Below are positions 36,782 to 45,423 of a stretch of 64,000 bases of DNA, piece after piece. The stretch covers positions 1,591,422 to 1,655,421 of the forward strand of contig CP073341.1 in NCBI GenBank assembly GCA_018141785.1, given 5' to 3'. Within the stretch, counting starts at the first letter, position 1. Each line of letters opens with the position of its first letter. This DNA is from Candidatus Paraprochloron terpiosi LD05. Its GTDB lineage: Bacteria; Cyanobacteriota; Cyanobacteriia; Cyanobacteriales; Prochloraceae. The notes under the pieces were generated by a model. That model was not told the DNA's origin. It ran no database searches and saw nothing but the letters and a program-made list of their open reading frames with translations. A program made the position numbers and the translations under genes.

Positions 36782-36928
36782 AATCTCAGAAAGTGAGAAT
36801 ATCAATAAATATAAGCAGGAGAGAGTCTCATCTCTCTCTAATTAAAAATTTTTTTAACCCTACCCCTTGAAAAATGCTATATTTAGCATTAAAATGAGAA
36901 TAGCTTCAGTTGAAGCTTAATTTTACAA

Positions 36929-37311
36929 ATGTCTAATCCTATTTCCGTGAAATTCGACCAAGTTCAGCAGACAGTTCTTGAACTGCTGCAATCCTTTGCT
37001 GAGAGTGGGGTTTTCAGCCCTGAGATACTAGCTCCTGCTTTGGGTACTGATATAAATACCGAAGAGTTGGGACTGCTGGCTGAGGAGTTTAGCTAGGGAG
37101 ATCTGAGCAGTTTGCCAGAAATGGAGATTCGCGACCGGGCAGAGTTAGGGGGAGCACGGGGGTTTCAGTTGGAGTCGATTTTGGCCATGGGGTAACTACT
37201 GATCCAGGACAGACTTACAACTTGTTTTATTCTCCTGCTGGTTCTGTATTAGTTTACCAAAATAATGCTACGGGAAGTAATGTTTTTCTCACGGAGGAGC
37301 ACTTTATGTAA
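36929..37311 (+). pseudogene. Decayed N-terminal part of a cyanobacterial surface/adhesin-like protein
   Basis: An ATG at 36929 opens MSNPISVKFDQVQQTVLELL, the standard N terminus of a family of large cyanobacterial extracellular proteins. The frame breaks at TAG 37094-37096 where GDLSSLPEMEIRDRAELGGA continues in phase (CAG to TAG likely). After a further stop near 37194 a second block, TYNLFYSPAGSVLVYQNNAT to HFM, is open to 37311 and also looks like surface-protein sequence. Residues NTEELGLLAEEFS align with the start of the gene at 39816 (NTEELQRLELQFF). It is an older copy that still has the N-terminal module the later copy lacks. Confidence 0.75.
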
Positions 37312-37464
37312 ATTTCTCTAAGATTAATGAGGAGCCGTTGCATTATCAGATGATGGTGCAATGTGTTCTAACTATGTAACCCAAGCATAACATAAATTAT
37401 GACCTAAAGCTCCTTCATTGTCTTAGATAATATCCAGCTCCTAGAATTATAAAACCATTACATA

Positions 37465-39819
37465 ATGCCTCAAAATCCTACCACACCTGCGGACCAGAAT
37501 ACCCTCCTAAAGAGCGTTCACACCAACACCTTTGTTCCTGTGCTGTCCCGCCTGGGGATTTCCTTAGTAGTATCTACCTATCAAGCCCAAAAACTAATTG
37601 TGGTACGAGCGGATAAAGAGACAGTCAATACTCATTTCCGCACCTTCCAAAAGCCCATGGGACTAGCGGCCACCCGGGAGCGTCTTGCTATTGGTACAGG
37701 AGGGGCTATTTGGGAACTGCGCAATATTCCTGACGTAGCCAAACGCATCGAACCGAAAGGGAAACATGATGCCTGTTATTTACCCCTAAATGTTCACATT
37801 ACTGGAGATATTGACATTCATGAAATGGCCTGGGCCGGGGAAGAACTTTGGTTTATTAACACCCGATTTTCCTGTTTGTGTACCCTAGATAAAAACCATA
37901 GTTTTGTGCCGAGGTGGCGACCCCCTTTTATCAGTGCCTACGACTTGCAGGATCGCTGTCACCTCAACGGCTTAAGTATAGTGGAGGGAAAACCTAAATA
38001 TGTGACTGCCTTGGGGGAAACAGACACTCCAGGAGGGTGGCGAAAGAATAAAGTTAACGGCGGTATTTTAATAGATATAGAAAACAATGAAATTCTCTTA
38101 AAAGGGTTATCTATGCCTCACTCTCCTAGGTGGTATGATAATCGCCTCTGGGTGTTGGAGTCAGGTTTTGGGAGTTTAGCTTATTTAGATAATAACACAA
38201 ATAAACTGGTGAGGGTGGCCCAACTGCCGGGGTTTACACGAGGGTTGGATTTCTGGGGTAACTTGGCCTTTATTGGTCTGTTTCAAATAAGAGAATCCGC
38301 TGTGTTCAGTGGTTTAACCCTCACTCAAACTCTTACAGAACGGATTTGTGGAGTCTGGGTGGTGGATATTGGCACGGGGGAGACCGTTGCATTTTTGCGC
38401 TTTGAAAGTGGGATAGAAGAAATCTTTGCCGTAGCAGTGTTACCGGGAATTCGCTTCCCAGAAGTGATTAACTGGGATGAAAAGTTAATGGGCACCTCCT
38501 ATGTATTGCCCGACGAAGCTTTAGCTAGTGTAGTCACTCCTTCCCCAGATTGGGAATTTGCCGAAACCTATTTTAACAAAGGGAATAAACTTCATGAACA
38601 AGGTAAATTAGAGGAGGCGATTGCTGCATATCGCAAATGCTTGGAGTTGGAACCCACCTATCTTCCAGCCCGGTATAACCTGGGAGTCACTTTAGGAGAC
38701 TTGGAGCAGTACCCAGAAGCGGAGAGGGAACTGAAACAGCTAATTGCAGCAGAAGCACGTCATGCCGACGCTTGCAACAGTTTGGGGTTTGTTTACAGCA
38801 AACAACGAAACCTGGAAGAAGCCATTACCTATTATTCCATGGCGATTAAAATTAAACCTGATTTTGCCAAAGCCCACCACAACCTGGGCATGTCCCTGTT
38901 ACAAAAGTCGGAGTTTGAGAGGGGTTGGGCTGAATGTGAATGGCGGTGGAAAACGGAAAAATTCACTCCTTTTAATGCTCCCCAACCACGTTGGGAAGGG
39001 GAACCTATTCCTAACAAAACCCTGTTGGTTCATACGGAACAGGGGGCTGGAGACGCCATTCAGTTTAGTCGCTATTTACCTATGGTGGCTCAACGCTGTG
39101 GCAAAATCATCCTGGTGTGTACTGCCAATTTAATCCCCATTTTGGCTGGCATAGAGGGCATAACGGAGATTCGCACGGCGGGGGAATTTGCCTTAGATTC
39201 CTTTGACACCTACATTGCTTTAATGAGTCTCCCCTATGTGTTCCAAACTGGGAGAGATACTATTCCCAATCAAGTGCCCTACCTGAAGGTGCCCACCAAA
39301 GGGCCCTCTGGTCTGAAATCTTTACTCCAGCAACAGAAACGTCCGGGTTCCTTACAGGTAGGCATTGTCTGGGCTGGGAGTTCAACCCATGGCAACGATA
39401 GGAATCGCTCTTGCTGTATCTCGGATTTCCTTCCTGTATTGCGGGTACCCCATGTGACCTTTTATAGCTTACAAGTGGGGCCTCGGGCTGAAGACATTAC
39501 CCAGTTGCCGGCAGAAATCTGGGTAGAGGACTTGAGCGGTTTCCTCCAGGACTATGGTGACACTGCAGTGGTAGTTGCCCAGTTAGATTTGGTGATTACA
39601 GTGGATACGTCGGTGGCTCACTTAGCGGGAGCTTTAGGAAAACCGGTGTGGACTTTGCTCTGCTACAATCCTGACTGGCGCTGGGGATTGGAGGGGGCCG
39701 ATTCGAGCTGGTATCCCACTATGAGTTTGTTTCGTCAACCGGAACCTAATGATTGGGGTTCTGTGTTCGCGATTGTGGCTGAAAAACTCAGAGAGCAGAT
39801 GCTTTTGGTTCCGATGTGA
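37465..39819 (+). CDS. TIGR03032-like, TPR and glycosyltransferase family 9-like protein
   Basis: The 784-residue protein has three parts. Residues 1 to about 350 match the TIGR03032 family of unknown function (FRTFQKPMGLAATRERLAIG, LPLNVHITGDIDIHEMAWAG, GLSMPHSPRWYDNRLWVLES). About three TPR units follow (365-470: YFNKGNKLHEQGKLEEAIAA). The C-terminal 300 residues are a GT9/heptosyltransferase-like region (LLVHTEQGAGDAIQFSRYLP, VGIVWAGSSTHGNDRNR, TVDTSVAHLAGALGKPVW). This layout occurs in cyanobacteria, perhaps for protein O-glycosylation. The last residues, MLLVPM, may come from a recombination junction with the adhesin gene, whose GTG start overlaps this stop (ATGTGA). Confidence 0.75.
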   Translation: MPQNPTTPADQNTLLKSVHTNTFVPVLSRLGISLVVSTYQAQKLIVVRADKETVNTHFRTFQKPMGLAATRERLAIGTGGAIWELRNIPDVAKRIEPKGKHDACYLPLNVHITGDIDIHEMAWAGEELWFINTRFSCLCTLDKNHSFVPRWRPPFISAYDLQDRCHLNGLSIVEGKPKYVTALGETDTPGGWRKNKVNGGILIDIENNEILLKGLSMPHSPRWYDNRLWVLESGFGSLAYLDNNTNKLVRVAQLPGFTRGLDFWGNLAFIGLFQIRESAVFSGLTLTQTLTERICGVWVVDIGTGETVAFLRFESGIEEIFAVAVLPGIRFPEVINWDEKLMGTSYVLPDEALASVVTPSPDWEFAETYFNKGNKLHEQGKLEEAIAAYRKCLELEPTYLPARYNLGVTLGDLEQYPEAERELKQLIAAEARHADACNSLGFVYSKQRNLEEAITYYSMAIKIKPDFAKAHHNLGMSLLQKSEFERGWAECEWRWKTEKFTPFNAPQPRWEGEPIPNKTLLVHTEQGAGDAIQFSRYLPMVAQRCGKIILVCTANLIPILAGIEGITEIRTAGEFALDSFDTYIALMSLPYVFQTGRDTIPNQVPYLKVPTKGPSGLKSLLQQQKRPGSLQVGIVWAGSSTHGNDRNRSCCISDFLPVLRVPHVTFYSLQVGPRAEDITQLPAEIWVEDLSGFLQDYGDTAVVVAQLDLVITVDTSVAHLAGALGKPVWTLLCYNPDWRWGLEGADSSWYPTMSLFRQPEPNDWGSVFAIVAEKLREQMLLVPM

Positions 39820-41844
39820 ATACCGAAGAGTTGCAGCGCCTGGAGCTGCAGTTTTTCCAAGGAGACTTTAGCAGTTGGCCAGAAATTGAGATTCTCTCGG
39901 GTGCCGAGTTAGGGAGAGCACGAGGAGCTTATGTCATAGAGACGAATAAGATTTATCTGGCACAGGGCTTTTTAGAGCAGGCTACGTCCCAAGATATTGT
40001 GGAGGTACTCCTGGAAGAGATTGGCCATGCCATAGATGCTCGCATCAACACCACCAATAGTGCAGGGGATGAAGGGGCAATATTCTCAGCTTTGGTGCGG
40101 CGTGTAAAGCTGGACACTGCTGCTTTGGAAGTATTGCAGCAGGAGGATGATAAGGTTGAGCTGATGATTGACGGCCAAACCTTGACAGCGGAAGCCAACA
40201 CCCTGACGGTAAATACCCTGACAGATGTGGTGGATGCTGACGATGGGCTGACTAGTTTGCGAGAAGCCCTGGCAAGTGCGGTGAGTGGGGATACCATCAC
40301 TTTTGCCAATAGTTTGAGCAAGAAGACCATTACCTTAGGAGGCTCTCAGCTAGAGATTACCAAGAGTTTGACCATTGATGGGGATCTCAATGACGATGGG
40401 GTTGGAGATATTACTATTGATGGTAATAGTCAAAGCCGGGTATTGAATATCAACGATGGAAATGGTAATAACAGTAGCAACGTCTTTCTAGATGGTTTAA
40501 CTATAACTGGTGGCACAACTACTTCAAGTGGTGGTGGGATTCACAACAGTGAGTCCTTGACTATCACCAATAGCACGGTGAGCGGCAACTCAGCATATTT
40601 GAGCGGCGGCGGGATTAGCAACAGAGGTACCTTAACCATCACCAACAGCACTGTGAGCGACAACTCGGCTGAATACGGCGGCGGGATTTACAACACAGGT
40701 CCCTTAACCATCACTAACAGCACTGTGAGCGGCAACTCGGCTTATTACGGCGGCGGAGTTCATAATTCTAGTGGGACCATATCCATCACTAACAGCACTA
40801 TAAGCGGCAACTCAGCATATTTCGGCGGCGGAGTTTTTAATAGAAAGACCTTATCCATCACTAACGGCATTATTAACGACAACATATTTAGCAACGTAAG
40901 CCTTGTCAGTACCATCGTCGCCGACAACACAGCCGGCTCCGACAACCCTGACATCTTTAACGACGGAAGCTCAAGCACCGTCACCGCCAGTTACAGCCTC
41001 ATAGAAGACGGTACCATTACCAAGGACTTGGGTAATAATATAACAGGACAAGATCCTCTATTAGATTCCAACGGCTTGCAAGATAATGGCGGCCCAACCC
41101 AAACCATCGCCCTCCTACGGGGTTCCCCAGCCATAAACGCTGGCAGTAATCCGGACTCTCTTACCACGGACCAACGAGGAGAGGGGTTTCTTCGGACTTC
41201 CGGTAGCGGCATTGATATTGGAGCCTATGAGTTTTTAACACCTTGGACAGTGCGAGAAGTCGATGTGTCAGGCAATCGGATCAACTCGGCGACAAAAGCA
41301 GAAGCCGTTATCACCGCTGCCAATGGTACTGGAACCCTCACGGTTAACAACCGGACCTATGGACAGCACGTCCACCACTGACGTCATTAACTTTGGTGCA
41401 AGGGGCAGCTTTGACAATAATCAAAGCTTCAGTGGCGATAGTACCGATGTCATATTAGGGGCAGCGGTGGATGTAACCATTCCCACAGGCACCTATACCA
41501 TAGCTTTTGGTAGCGATGATGGGGGATTCCTCCGGTTCAGCGATGGGGTCACTTTTTCTAGTACTACCAATGAAAATGGCCATACCGGCCAGGGCACCAA
41601 CGAAATTCGTTATAACAGGAAGCGCGTTTTTGGAACAACCCTAGGGGTGTTTACGGTGAGCGAAAACGTCTCCACAACCCTAGAAGCACTGTTCTATGAA
41701 CGTAGTGGGAAAGAAGGCTGGGAAATTTCTCTGGCACAGGGTTCTCATACCTCCTTCAATACCAATGATTTCCAATTACTCCAAGATGGAGTGTTTGGGT
41801 GGGATTTGACTACAGTTGCTGATACTGATGTTGCCTTTCTGTAG
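39816..41844 (+). pseudogene. Beta-helix surface protein, N-terminally shortened and frameshifted
   Basis: A GTG at 39816 begins inside the N-terminal module (NTEELQRLELQFFQGDFSSW). A segment with LLEEIGHAIDARI and GDEGAIFSALV follows. A CSLREA-like LTSLREALASAVSGDTITFA then leads into a right-handed beta-helix with about five repeats of LTITNSTVSGNSAYYGGG(I/V) (40550-40880), as in polymorphic outer-membrane proteins. The frame stops at 41381, but the other frame at about 41360-41844 carries a PA14-like or VCBS-like domain (TGTYTIAFGSDDGGFLRFSDG), so a frameshift near 41340-41375 splits the gene. No signal peptide remains. Export, if any, depends on a C-terminal signal that I cannot see. Confidence 0.75.
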
Positions 41845-41877
41845 GTTATTGAGCAGCAATTGCTAATATTAGTTCTT

Positions 41878-41900
41878 AGGGTGGGCAATGCCCATCCTAC
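41878..41900. repeat. GGGTGGGCAATGCCCATCC palindrome
   Basis: An imperfect copy of the GGTGGGCAATGCCCACC palindrome followed by TAC. It lies in the 200-base gap between the surface protein and bvdR, otherwise AT-rich and empty. Confidence 0.7.
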
Positions 41901-42044
41901 TCATGGACTAATTCACTTACTTAATAAGATTACGAATACAATATATATGTGGAAAGCTACATCTTTTACAATTTTACCAACCCCTGGTACAAAAATTAAT
42001 ATTTAATTGAACCACTCCAGGGGCTTTGGAGCATAAATCCGGCT

Positions 42045-43004
42045 TCAAAGACTATCATAGCCTCCTTTCCCTGATTGACGGGCAGCATCGGCAACTTTCA
42101 GGGCATAATAACTACCATGGGGAGATACATATAGAGGTTTACCTTCGAGCAAATGGTCTAAAACCATAGTGGTATCTTTGGCAAATAAACCGCGACGACT
42201 CGCAACTTCAATGGGTGTTTTTTCCTCTCCCCGCACTAACATGCCCCCTTCCCCCTCAAAAATCAGGGTTCCCTTATCTCCTAGCAACTCAAAGGTACGA
42301 ACTGAACGGCAGAAAGTGTCTCCTTTACCGTAAGTAATAGATCCAATGACTCCATTTTGAAAGCGCAACTGAGCATTACAGAGACAAGCGCGGTAATAAT
42401 TGGTTTCTGGTATCTCCCAAAAGCGAGACTGACAGATAACAGAAGCAACAGTACCAAATAAATCCGTGAAGCGATGGATCCGGGAGAGGGCACCAGTGAG
42501 GGGAAAACCGTATAAATCATGGTTATAAGTCCAGCGACGAGGTGCAGGACGCTTGGAATTAATGGTAGTGTAGCGAGCAAAGAACACATTGCCAATTTCT
42601 GGTAAGAATTGACGGATAGCTTGGTGTAGTCCCCCGAGGAGTTCCATATGTTCCACGTGCAGGAGTTTCCCCGACTTTTCAGCTAGGTGAATAATTTCTT
42701 CTGCTTCTGTCAGGTTGAGGGAAAGGGGATATTCCACCACCACGTGCTTACCCGCTTCTAAGGCGGCCCGGGCGATGACCCCATGATTTTTATTTACAGT
42801 AGCAATGATAACTAAATCTATTTGAGGGGACTGAACCAACTGCTCCCAATCCTCAAAAGAGGAGACAGAATAGGTTTGGCAGAATGCTGCTGTTGCTTCT
42901 GGGGTATGGCCAGAAACGGCAAATAACTGGGCTCGCTGGTCCCCTTGCAAGGCTTCTGCCCTGCGTTTAGCCGCATATCCAGTGCCCACCAATCCCACTT
43001 TCAT
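42045..43004 (-). CDS. bvdR: Biliverdin reductase BvdR
   Basis: BvdR reduces biliverdin IX-alpha to bilirubin with NADPH and influences phycobilisome assembly. The 319-residue protein is a Gfo/Idh/MocA-type Rossmann enzyme with VGLVGTGYAAKRRAEAL at the N terminus, VVVEYPLSLNLTEAEEI near residue 90 and the distinctive LLHVEHMELLGGLHQAIRQF near 115 that I recognise from Synechocystis BvdR. KRPAPRRWTYNHDLYGFPL and SRIHRFTDLFGTV also fit. A generic oxidoreductase is the alternative. It diverges from petF across a 284-base gap, AT-rich and without other genes. Confidence 0.88.
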   Translation of the reverse strand: MKVGLVGTGYAAKRRAEALQGDQRAQLFAVSGHTPEATAAFCQTYSVSSFEDWEQLVQSPQIDLVIIATVNKNHGVIARAALEAGKHVVVEYPLSLNLTEAEEIIHLAEKSGKLLHVEHMELLGGLHQAIRQFLPEIGNVFFARYTTINSKRPAPRRWTYNHDLYGFPLTGALSRIHRFTDLFGTVASVICQSRFWEIPETNYYRACLCNAQLRFQNGVIGSITYGKGDTFCRSVRTFELLGDKGTLIFEGEGGMLVRGEEKTPIEVASRRGLFAKDTTMVLDHLLEGKPLYVSPHGSYYALKVADAARQSGKGGYDSL

Positions 43005-43273
43005 GAAAAACTCCCATTCATAACTATCATTTATAGCCTATAGCAACCGCTATGAATACATGGAATTGGGTTAAAAGCATCGCCAGCTATACAATATACC
43101 CCAAAACTATACCCAGATTAGCTTTCCCTTATCATATAAGTAAAACTTATCGAAAATCCGATTCAGAATCTCATTACTAATGCCCTGTCAACTATTGCCA
43201 TTTTTCCCCTACTATCAGATATGGCACTTCCCAAACTCGCTTTGCGGTAAGTAGCGACTGCTGAATCACTTGA

Positions 43274-43582
<309 letters not shown>

Positions 43583-43604
43583 ACTCCTCTTGGAGCAACT
43601 TTTT

Positions 43605-43633
43605 GGCAGGTGTCTTTAATCCTAGCGCCTGCC
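43605..43633. terminator. Hairpin between petF and the DUF790 gene
   Basis: GGCAGG (43605-43610) pairs with CCTGCC (43628-43633) around a 17-base loop. TAATTTT follows on the plus strand, and CAAAAAG is on the other side, so it can serve as a terminator for petF and possibly for the convergent gene too. Confidence 0.55.
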
Positions 43634-44853
43634 TAATTTTCCTCTAAAACCTCCAATACTGTTTTCGGTAATAATTTATCTTTGAACCAGACAATCCTGA
43701 CGGGTAGTTGGGTAAATTTGACCCCCGCTTTCTCCAGATTCAGCCGTTCAGAAATTGCTAGAATCAGATTGGAACCTTCAGCGCGACTCACTTGGGCGAA
43801 TTTCTTTTTTAGATATTCTGGTCGCCAATAACCGACAATTTCCAGTAAGAAATCCCGTCCATCGGGATGAATCAGGCGAAAATCCGGTATCATCACACTA
43901 CCCGGGATGGGAATCAAGTCTACTTCCCTTTCCAACTGCCACTGGGTTTTGGTTTTCTCCCAGCGTTGGACAAAAGAAGCTTCTAACATGCTATCATAGG
44001 GTTTCCCGGGAGGGTAGTGACTCCTCAAACCACATTTATTATTGAGGCTAAAGCGTTTGGTTTTCAGATTACCACTATAAGAATCCCGACTTTGTAGTTT
44101 CGCTTTCAGACTCCATTTGCTGACGTGGAGGAGAGCAGGTAAAAGTTTAGCCATGGCTAAACCGTAACGAGTGCTGGGTTTAAATAAGCTACTAGGTCCA
44201 TCGATAGTGATGGTAAAACCCGTATCTGCATCCCCTTCAATATAAGCCATGAGTTGAAATAATTTGAGATAGCGAAAAAGCAGTTTATATTGTCCCGGAA
44301 CATTGCGATGAGCATTGATAATAATATGAGTAGCACGGTAGAAGATACCTTGGACTTGGGAGAGGTTATAGCGGTGGATCAGAGCTTCTGGGGTGGGGGG
44401 CTCGAATAGGGTGAGGATGCGATTTTCTTGTAAATCTGCGTAAAGTCCTGTCATAATATCAACGGGCAAAACTTCCCGATTCAGTTCCTTACTAAGATTG
44501 CTGGCTAAGGTTTCCAGGGTGCTATGACGATTACCAGGTGTGGTAGCCATATGAGCTGCTGCTCTAAAAACCCTACGTCTGAGCAGTTGGGGTTCAAGGG
44601 GACTAACAATTTCAAAGGTAGAAAAGCTATTTTTCAGCAGGTGAGCCAGTCCTCGTTTCACCCGGTAGTCAGGGGTATCTCCTTCTAGTTCTTGGAGTTT
44701 TTGCAGTAGTTCTCCCTGGGTTTTGCCCTGATAATCTTGAAAACAGGCAATTTGTGACCTAGCAAGGGCGATCGCTCCCTCCTCCAGGGATAATTTTTTC
44801 GGTACAATTGTCTCTCCATTGTAACGGTGAATGAGTAATTTGCTGGGCAACAT
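43633..44853 (-). CDS. DUF790 family nuclease (Bax1-like)
   Basis: The 406-residue protein matches DUF790, the family of archaeal Bax1, a structure-specific nuclease that partners the XPB helicase. It starts LPSKLLIHRYNGETIVPKKL. The C-terminal part carries the PD-(D/E)XK-like signature: MLEASFVQRWEK, VMIPDFRLIHPDG and FLLEIVGYWRPEYLKKK (Asp, Glu and Lys of the active site). The middle has RYLKLFQLMAYIEG. In many genomes an XPB-like helicase gene is adjacent. Here none is in reach on either side, so a partner would be encoded elsewhere. The gene looks intact. Confidence 0.8.
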   Translation of the reverse strand: MLPSKLLIHRYNGETIVPKKLSLEEGAIALARSQIACFQDYQGKTQGELLQKLQELEGDTPDYRVKRGLAHLLKNSFSTFEIVSPLEPQLLRRRVFRAAAHMATTPGNRHSTLETLASNLSKELNREVLPVDIMTGLYADLQENRILTLFEPPTPEALIHRYNLSQVQGIFYRATHIIINAHRNVPGQYKLLFRYLKLFQLMAYIEGDADTGFTITIDGPSSLFKPSTRYGLAMAKLLPALLHVSKWSLKAKLQSRDSYSGNLKTKRFSLNNKCGLRSHYPPGKPYDSMLEASFVQRWEKTKTQWQLEREVDLIPIPGSVMIPDFRLIHPDGRDFLLEIVGYWRPEYLKKKFAQVSRAEGSNLILAISERLNLEKAGVKFTQLPVRIVWFKDKLLPKTVLEVLEEN

Positions 44854-44910
44854 ATAGCGCTCCCTACAGTGTTATGATATAATATTTATATATTTAGTTC
44901 CAAAACAGCA

Positions 44911-45135
44911 ATGAAAGCCTACGAATTTCCTGCCACAGTTACCCCAGAAGGAAAACTAGATTTTCCTAACGCACTATTAAAATCATTGCGGAGCAATACG
45001 GATGTGAGAGTAATTATTTTGGTCCATGAATCAACGGATAAGTCAGAGGAAGAAAAATCCAATTGGAATCGCCTTGCTGCGGAGCATTTTTTCGCTGATT
45101 ACGGGGATGCAGATGCTATTTATGACGAGATTTGA
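44911..45135 (+). CDS. Probable antitoxin of a PemK/MazF-type pair
   Basis: The 74-residue protein starts MKAYEFPATVTPEGKLDFPN, an AbrB/DUF2281-like opening (YEFPATV), and ends with an acidic segment (FFADYGDADAIYDEI), as antitoxins that wrap their toxins often do. The next frame overlaps its stop by four bases. The family is not certain. Confidence 0.6.
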   Translation: MKAYEFPATVTPEGKLDFPNALLKSLRSNTDVRVIILVHESTDKSEEEKSNWNRLAAEHFFADYGDADAIYDEI

Positions 45136-45365
45136 ACGATGAAGATTTAGTACTTGCAAGGATTACCAGCAAAATGACTAGGACTATTTTCGATTTTCAA
45201 ATTGTAGAATGGAAAAAAGCCGGATTATTGCGACAGTCAATAGTTAGACTGCACAAAGTGTACGCCATAGAAAAGCGTTTAATAGAGCGCAGCTTAGGAA
45301 AACTCGAATCTGATGATTGGGAGCAAGTGCGCAAGAGGATCCAAGAAATATGGTCTTCTATTTAA
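45132..45365 (+). pseudogene. N-terminally truncated PemK/MazF-family toxin
   Basis: The 77-residue frame starts at a TTG overlapping the antitoxin. DLVLARITSKMTRTIFDFQI and EWKKAGLLRQSIVRLHKVYA and IERSLGKLESDDWEQV are the middle and end of a PemK/MazF ribonuclease. The first 35-55 residues, which carry the RPGDVxL strand and much of the RNA-binding surface, are missing. The toxin is therefore probably dead while the antitoxin is complete. A deletion joined the antitoxin end to the toxin interior. Confidence 0.65.
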
Positions 45366-45423
45366 GTGTAAGGTGTAGTGGGCTATGAGACTATATTATA
45401 AAAGTTTGTAATCCAAGATTCCT

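Noticed and set aside
40550..40880. Regular repeats in the surface protein as CRISPR or satellite DNA
   Set aside because: The period follows a 24-26-residue beta-helix repeat in protein sequence.
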